The translations under genes were made by a program, and so were the position numbers. The notes under the pieces were generated by a model that was not told the DNA's origin, did no database searches, and saw nothing but the letters and a program-made list of their open reading frames with translations. A stretch of 64,000 nucleotides of DNA from CADEEX01 sp964577955 (GTDB lineage: Bacteria; Acidobacteriota; Vicinamibacteria; Vicinamibacterales; CAVVIG01): the NCBI GenBank assembly GCA_964577955.1, contig CAZOAZ010000024.1:1-64000 (forward strand), in the 5' to 3' direction. This document shows, in pieces, positions 59,732 to 64,000 of this stretch. Positions within the stretch are counted from its first letter, which is position 1, and every line of letters starts with the position of its first letter.

Positions 59732-60904
59732 TCAGGCCGCGTAGTCGCGGCGGGCGGCGATCCGGCGCAGCGGGTGAGTCGTGATCCGTTCGTCTGACGG
59801 CGCTTTACCGTTGGCGCGAGCGTCGGCGAAGTCGGGGTAACGGAGCGAGGCGGTGACGAAGCAGCCGCGTGCCACTGCGCCGCAGCCCAGGCGCGCCATG
59901 GCCACGCCGAGATTGTTGGCGCCCTCCGGTGTCGGCTCGAGGAATTCTGCGCGCTGAAACGACTGCGCGGCCTCTTCATCGCGGCCGCCGAACTTCAGCA
60001 GGGCGACGCCTCTCGAGAACGCGCGGCGCCAGCCTTCGCGAAACGGCCACGGACCCTCCGGTTCGAGTACCTCGTTCGGATCCGCGTCCGCCGGACTGGC
60101 CTCGTCGATGAAGCGGAGTGCCATGCCCGGTTCGTCGCGGAAGAGCGCCATCGACGCGAGCGCCCAGTCCGCGACGCGCGGTGTGTAGCCGGCGCGGAGG
60201 AACTGGTCGCGGATCACGCCGTAGTCGTGCTTGCGCAGCGCCGTCGCCACCGCGGCGCGCTGGCGCGCGATCTGTCGCGAGACGCTGCCGGCGTAGGCGT
60301 AGATGCGGTAACCCACCTCGTTGCTCCAGGCCACGCGCGCCCCGCGCGCGACCGCGCGGAGAAAGAGGTCGTAGCTTTCGGGACCGAAGACGGCCGGATC
60401 GTAGCCGCCCGCGTCGCGATACACCTGGACCCGGAAACCCACCGGTGAATCACCGGGCAGCCAGTTACGTTCGAAGAGCCGCAGCGCGCCGCCCGGCCGC
60501 TGGAGAAAGCCCGGCGCAGGGAGCCGCTCGAGAAAATGTCCGCTCGCGCCATCAAACAGATCAAAGGCGTCGACGGCGAGATCGTGCGTTTGCAGTGCGT
60601 CGATGAGGCGCGCCGCCCGCCCTGCAACCCACTCGTCGTCGGCGTCGACCCAGGTGGCGAACGGCGTGGTGACGGCATCGAGGCCGGTCTGACGGGCGAT
60701 GGGAATACCGCCCGGATCGGGCGCCTGGATGACCTGCAGCCGCGCGCCGGCGATGGCGCGCGCGCGCGCGACCGTGTCGTCGGTGCAGTGATCGTCGACG
60801 AGGAGCAGCGGACAGCCGGTTTCGGCGACACAGGAGCGGACGGCCCGTTCGATAGTGGCGGCGGCGTTGCGCGCGGCAATCAGAATCGTCAACTGGCTGG
60901 TCAT
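59732..60904 (-). CDS. Family 2 glycosyltransferase
   Basis: A 390-residue GT-A glycosyltransferase. The GT2 core (about 1-230) has LTILIAARNAAATIERAV at the start, LLVDDHCTDDT, and the metal-binding WVDADDEW. The C-terminal 150 residues are helical and TPR-like (MALFRDEPGMALRF, GVALLKFGGRDEEAAQSFQRAE). ATG 60904 was chosen because the upstream frame overlaps the preceding gene and MTSQLTIL is a usual beginning. Its acceptor could be flagellin-bound glycan. Confidence 0.82.
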   Translation of the reverse strand: MTSQLTILIAARNAAATIERAVRSCVAETGCPLLLVDDHCTDDTVARARAIAGARLQVIQAPDPGGIPIARQTGLDAVTTPFATWVDADDEWVAGRAARLIDALQTHDLAVDAFDLFDGASGHFLERLPAPGFLQRPGGALRLFERNWLPGDSPVGFRVQVYRDAGGYDPAVFGPESYDLFLRAVARGARVAWSNEVGYRIYAYAGSVSRQIARQRAAVATALRKHDYGVIRDQFLRAGYTPRVADWALASMALFRDEPGMALRFIDEASPADADPNEVLEPEGPWPFREGWRRAFSRGVALLKFGGRDEEAAQSFQRAEFLEPTPEGANNLGVAMARLGCGAVARGCFVTASLRYPDFADARANGKAPSDERITTHPLRRIAARRDYAA

Positions 60905-60909
60905 GCGTT

Positions 60910-62562
60910 TTACCCTGCGGCGGCCAGCGGGGCGGGTTCCGACCACTGCCCGCGGCCGTCTTTCCAGGCCTCGTACTCGTGCGACCGAAGGGCGCCGATG
61001 AACGTCTCAGGACGAATCGTGTGCGACGTGAACTCCGCCCAGTCCGCGAGCGGCGGTTCGAGTTGCGCCGCGCTGCCGGCCAGACGCTCTGCCGCGGCAA
61101 ACAGCGCCGCGCTCGTGCGCGGCGTCGCGCGATGCAGCGACCGGATGCGGGCGTCCAGACCCTTGCTGTCCAGCGCTGGCATGCGGCCGAGCGCCGCCGG
61201 CAGTGTGGACTGTTCGATGAAGGCGTGATGCAGGATGCCGCCCGCCGTGGCATTGACGAAGCGCGTCCCGGTGGCGCTCTCGATCTGACGGCACATCCAG
61301 TCGCGGAACGACACGAGATGCGCCGCGGTCCGGACCTGATGGCCCTCGGCGTCGCTCTCGAGCATCAGCGGCCACCGGTTGACCGCCTGTTTCCAGATCG
61401 CGTCGAAGGTCTGGCCGGCGCCGATCGAGATCGACCACTGCGACTCGAACGTCGTCCCGCGGCAATACGGGCGGCCGTCAACGAATGCGAAGTCCAGACC
61501 GGCAAAGACGATCGGCGAACAGCCCATGCGGAGCGCGAGGTCGAGCGCGGAGGTCGCTGTCGATCCCCACGTTTGGAGCTGACCGCGATCGATGCCGAGC
61601 GACCGCAGCCAGGGCCACGGATGATGGTCGCTGACGTTGAAGATGAACGTCCGCCGGTCGAACGCGGCCAGCGCCGACGGATGCAGACTGCCTTCGGCGA
61701 CCAGCCACGATCCCCGCGGGTTGGGCAGCGCCGACAGGTGCATCGCGTTCAGCTCGGAAGGATCCGACGCGACGATGAACCGCGGCGTGACGCCGACGGT
61801 CATGAGCGGCCGCGCCGCTGCCGAGCACGCAATGACGACGGCGCGGTCGGCGATGGCGGCCAGTTCCGGCAGCCGCCCGTCGAGCGACGGGCCGGGACCG
61901 ACGATCACCGCCGGGGTCGACGGGAACGCTCCCTTCAGCGTCGTGACATCGCCTTCACGGGCAATACAGGCGGCGTTGGCCAGAGTATGCAACAGATAGC
62001 GCCCGGCGTTCACCCGCCGCGCCTGGGCATTGGCGCGGGCCTCGCGCACCAGCCGATCGACGATGGACTCGGCCGCGTCGACCGCTTCGGGAATTTGCGG
62101 CGGCAGGTCGGGATCGATCAGGAGCGGAAGATCGGACGGCACGCTCGAGGGGCGCCAGGCGGCGTTCGCGCCCGGGTATTCGGGGCCGACAAACAGTTGG
62201 AGACGGCCGGCCGCGATCCACGCCGTCCAGTCGCGGCGGGTCAGGAAGTTGCGCGCCGATGCACGATCGGGCTCGAGAACGATCACGTGTGCGCGCGGAT
62301 TCCCACGCTCAATCGCGTCGAGCAAGGATCCGTTGCCACAGCCGATGATGAAGAGAGTGTCCGGCACGGGTCCGGCGACGGCGTCGCTGAGCCGTGCGGC
62401 CGCCTCGGCGACGGTCTCGGGCGTATGTGCAATGACGGGCAGCGTCTCCGGATGGAGGATCGGCTCGTGGCCCATTCGCGCGCGCAGCGCGTCGAGGTTT
62501 CCGGCAAGAAAGTTGGACACGTCTTGGCAGCGCATCCGCAACCTGCGTGCCATGTGCTGCAC
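60910..62562 (-). CDS. DUF115/Maf-type motility accessory glycosyltransferase (second)
   Basis: A 550-residue DUF115 protein. Core motifs match those of the gene at 44868: AVIVGPGPSLDGRLPEL, FIVASDPSELN, LQTWGSTATSALDLA, FAGLDFAFVDGRPYCRGT. The N-terminal half has a Rossmann-like LFIIGCGNGSLLDAI. It is shorter than the first copy, without the 120-residue C-terminal addition. Start alternatives are ATG 62562, 62553 and 62535. First gene of the minus-strand operon; two Maf genes suggest two sites or two sugars. Confidence 0.82.
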   Translation of the reverse strand: MQHMARRLRMRCQDVSNFLAGNLDALRARMGHEPILHPETLPVIAHTPETVAEAAARLSDAVAGPVPDTLFIIGCGNGSLLDAIERGNPRAHVIVLEPDRASARNFLTRRDWTAWIAAGRLQLFVGPEYPGANAAWRPSSVPSDLPLLIDPDLPPQIPEAVDAAESIVDRLVREARANAQARRVNAGRYLLHTLANAACIAREGDVTTLKGAFPSTPAVIVGPGPSLDGRLPELAAIADRAVVIACSAAARPLMTVGVTPRFIVASDPSELNAMHLSALPNPRGSWLVAEGSLHPSALAAFDRRTFIFNVSDHHPWPWLRSLGIDRGQLQTWGSTATSALDLALRMGCSPIVFAGLDFAFVDGRPYCRGTTFESQWSISIGAGQTFDAIWKQAVNRWPLMLESDAEGHQVRTAAHLVSFRDWMCRQIESATGTRFVNATAGGILHHAFIEQSTLPAALGRMPALDSKGLDARIRSLHRATPRTSAALFAAAERLAGSAAQLEPPLADWAEFTSHTIRPETFIGALRSHEYEAWKDGRGQWSEPAPLAAAG

Positions 62563-62684
62563 GCTTCAGCGACGACCGCCCAGTCGTGAAATCACGCCAA
62601 AACGCAGTCATCACAGGGGAAAGCGAGCCGGCGATGCGGTTGGTGTCCCGACGATGATGTCGAAGTTCCGACATGACACTTTGT

Positions 62685-62711
62685 TCAAGTTGTGACCGAG
62701 GGTGCCGATTT
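62685..62711 (+). promoter_or_regulatory. Sigma-28 (FliA)-type promoter before the REC-HD gene
   Basis: TCAAGTTG (62685-62692), 11 bases, then GCCGATTT (62704-62711): 6 of 8 and 6 of 8 matches with exact spacing. Because it overlaps the GTG at 62692, the true start of the following gene must be further downstream. It would drive the REC-HD gene and the second motA. Confidence 0.6.
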
Positions 62712-62760
62712 CCCAACCGGAGTTTCTCAGAACCTCCAGGGGGAGTCGTGCGATATCGTC

Positions 62761-63825
62761 ATGCCGTCCGTTGATCTGCCGCACGTGCTAGTCGTCGGCG
62801 AAAGTACCGACCTCACAACTTCGATCTGTCAGTCGCTCGCGTCCGAGCGTTTCCGCTGTTCCGGTGCGACCGGTACCAGCGAGGCGCTGGCGCTGGCGCG
62901 CCGCTCCGGTGTGGATGTGGCGCTTCTCGACGTCTCGGGCGTGAGTCCCGTGGATCGGCTCCGTCTCGCGCAGCGGCTGCGCAACGAGAACCAGGATCTC
63001 GGCGTCGTCCTCGTTGCCGCTCAGCGCAGCCTCGAAGATCTCGTCGACGCGCTTCGGATGGGCGTCGTGGATTTCCTGGCCAAGCCGGTCAGCGCCGGTG
63101 AACTCGCCGACGCGGTCAACCGCGCCATCGAGTGGCGCGAATCCGTTCAGCAGTCGCGCGGATCGCTCGCGCAGTACGAAGAAGAGATGGCGCAGGGCGT
63201 GGTGCGCGTCGGCAGCCTGCTCACCGAACAGGGCGTGTCGTCGTCGGCGGCGCTCGATAGCTGCCTCGAACAGCTCTATGGCGCCAATTCCGGCGCGCTG
63301 CAGCATGCCCGCCGCGTTGCCGCGTCGTCGCTGCGGCTCGCCCGGGCGCTCGACATCGCGGAGCCGCTGCTCGGTCACATCGAGCGCGCGGCGCTGCTGC
63401 ACGATGTCGGCAAGCTGGCGATCCCGCAGGCGATTCTGAAGAAGGAATGGCCGCTCAGTTCCGGCGAGCACGCGATCGTGCGCTCGCACGTGCGAGTGGC
63501 GGCCGAAGTCTTGATCCGCGTGCCCTATCTCGCCCCGACCGCCGAAATCGTCGGCGGCACGCGCGAGCGCTTCGATGGCCGCGGTTACCCGCAGCAGCTG
63601 CGCGGGACCGCGATTCCGATCGGCGCGCGCGTCATCGCGGTGGCCGAAGCGTTCGACACGCTGAGCGGGGGCGGGTCGCCGCTGCCGCCGCAGGCCGCAG
63701 CGTCGGCCAACGCCCAGCTGGTACGCAACGCCGGATCCTGGTTCGATCCGCAAGTGGTGAACGCCTGGCTGCGTTGTCAGGACGCGCCGGCGGCAGAGTG
63801 TGAGTCAGGAGTGAGACGGCAATGA
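62761..63825 (+). CDS. Response-regulator-like protein with degenerate HD-GYP domain
   Basis: A 354-residue protein. Residues 8-120 are a receiver with acceptor Asp D57 but only a Gly-Glu (VVGES) at the usual acidic pair. Residues about 185-310 are an HD-GYP-like domain with HD at 214-215 (LLHDVGKLAIP) and DGRGYP, but the usual HHE before DGxGYP is TRE. Loss of two histidines suggests no or altered c-di-GMP hydrolysis. I chose ATG 62761 because the sigma-28-type promoter overlaps the earlier GTG 62692. AGGGGGAG lies at 62738-62744. It is followed by motA. Confidence 0.75.
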   Translation: MPSVDLPHVLVVGESTDLTTSICQSLASERFRCSGATGTSEALALARRSGVDVALLDVSGVSPVDRLRLAQRLRNENQDLGVVLVAAQRSLEDLVDALRMGVVDFLAKPVSAGELADAVNRAIEWRESVQQSRGSLAQYEEEMAQGVVRVGSLLTEQGVSSSAALDSCLEQLYGANSGALQHARRVAASSLRLARALDIAEPLLGHIERAALLHDVGKLAIPQAILKKEWPLSSGEHAIVRSHVRVAAEVLIRVPYLAPTAEIVGGTRERFDGRGYPQQLRGTAIPIGARVIAVAEAFDTLSGGGSPLPPQAAASANAQLVRNAGSWFDPQVVNAWLRCQDAPAAECESGVRRQ

Positions 63826-63859
63826 TGCGTGCGCAGAATCGCGAGGCGCGGAGGACGGC

Positions 63860-64000
63860 ATGTTCGTAATCATTGGTGCGCTGGTCGTCCTCGGCGCGGT
63901 CATCGGCGGGTACGTCATGGAAGGCGGCCACGTGCTGGTGCTCTACCAGCCGGCCGAGTTCGTCGTCATCGGCGGCGCCGCGCTCGGCAGCCTGCTCATC
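63860..64000 (+). CDS. motA: Second MotA stator protein (cut by the window end)
   Basis: Only the first 47 residues are in the window. They match the N-terminus of the common MotA type: FVIIGALVVLGAVIGGYVMEGG, then QPAEFVVIGGAALGSLLI. This differs clearly from MotA at 36251. GGAGGA lies five to nine bases before ATG 63860. A motB copy is expected next, outside the window. Confidence 0.85.
   Translation, partial: MFVIIGALVVLGAVIGGYVMEGGHVLVLYQPAEFVVIGGAALGSLLI

Noticed and set aside
62692..62760. GTG 62692 as start of the REC-HD gene
   Set aside because: It lies inside the probable sigma-28 promoter; ATG 62761 begins right before the receiver domain.
1..64000. CRISPR array, tRNA, rRNA, insertion sequence or prophage genes
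   Set aside because: None seen. The only regular repeats are the TPR-coding array and the short intergenic heptamers, which lack the repeat-spacer pattern; no transposase or integrase was found.

Overview
The window is a contiguous 64 kb flagellar and chemotaxis locus from a high-GC, Gram-negative (rod plus P- and L-ring genes present) motile bacterium. Gene order and style (fliW-csrA beside flgL, DUF115/Maf genes, many GTG starts, heptamer repeats between genes) make me think of Acidobacteriota, class Vicinamibacteria, but this is an inference from general impression and not a database result. The one run of N (56017-56116) shows that this is a scaffold, probably a metagenome-assembled genome.

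Layout. (1) 11-6326: chemotaxis genes cheW, cheR, cheD, cheY, a CheX-like phosphatase, cheB, a REC-REC-CheX fusion, a second cheY and a second CheX-like gene. (2) 6722-12752: fliL, short fliN, then the export gate fliO-P-Q-R-flhB-flhA. (3) 12754-18372: flhF, flhG, fliA (sigma-28), fliM, long fliN/fliY, a membrane-anchored gene, and a gene with a Cys4 motif plus an apparent c-di-GMP-binding MshEN domain. (4) 18345-26309: rod, ring and hook-junction genes flgF-G-A-H-I-J, flgM, a flgN-like gene, flgK and flgL. (5) 26306-31082: fliW, csrA, a GNAT gene, and on the minus strand fliC, fliD, fliS and a fliT-like gene. (6) 31243-62562: a large glycan island. Its first part is one tight operon (nonulosonate-type sugar genes) with motA-motB embedded between sugar genes. 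Its second part holds a radical SAM enzyme, two DUF115/Maf glycosyltransferases, other glycosyltransferases and methyltransferases, an APS kinase and three paralogous sulfotransferase-like genes. (7) 62761-64000: a REC/degenerate HD-GYP protein and the start of a second motA. Expected genes missing from the window (cheA, fliE-K, flgB-E) must lie elsewhere.

Regulation visible in the DNA. Four sites fit the sigma-28 pattern TAAAGTTT-N11-GCCGATAA with exact spacing: before the REC-REC-CheX gene, before flgM, before fliC and before the REC-HD gene. Two sites fit sigma-54 (GG-N10-GC), before fliL and before the glycan operon. The fliC leader carries two CsrA-type GGA sites, one in a hairpin loop and one over the Shine-Dalgarno, beside a fliW-csrA pair, which is the classic arrangement for flagellin homeostasis. 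fliC ends in a strong intrinsic terminator.

The most interesting part is the second half of the glycan island. APS kinase makes PAPS, the donor used by sulfotransferases, and three sulfotransferase-like paralogues lie around it. Together with two Maf-type flagellin glycosyltransferases, this suggests that the flagellin glycan is sulfated. Each sulfotransferase-like protein also ends in about 85 residues that resemble the N2 domain of GspE/PilB secretion ATPases, without the ATPase. A methyltransferase fused to a very long TPR array, with near-identical 102-bp repeats that broke the assembly, sits just upstream of the APS kinase. Four intergenic sites carry 7-bp tandem repeats, two of them as large inverted repeats.
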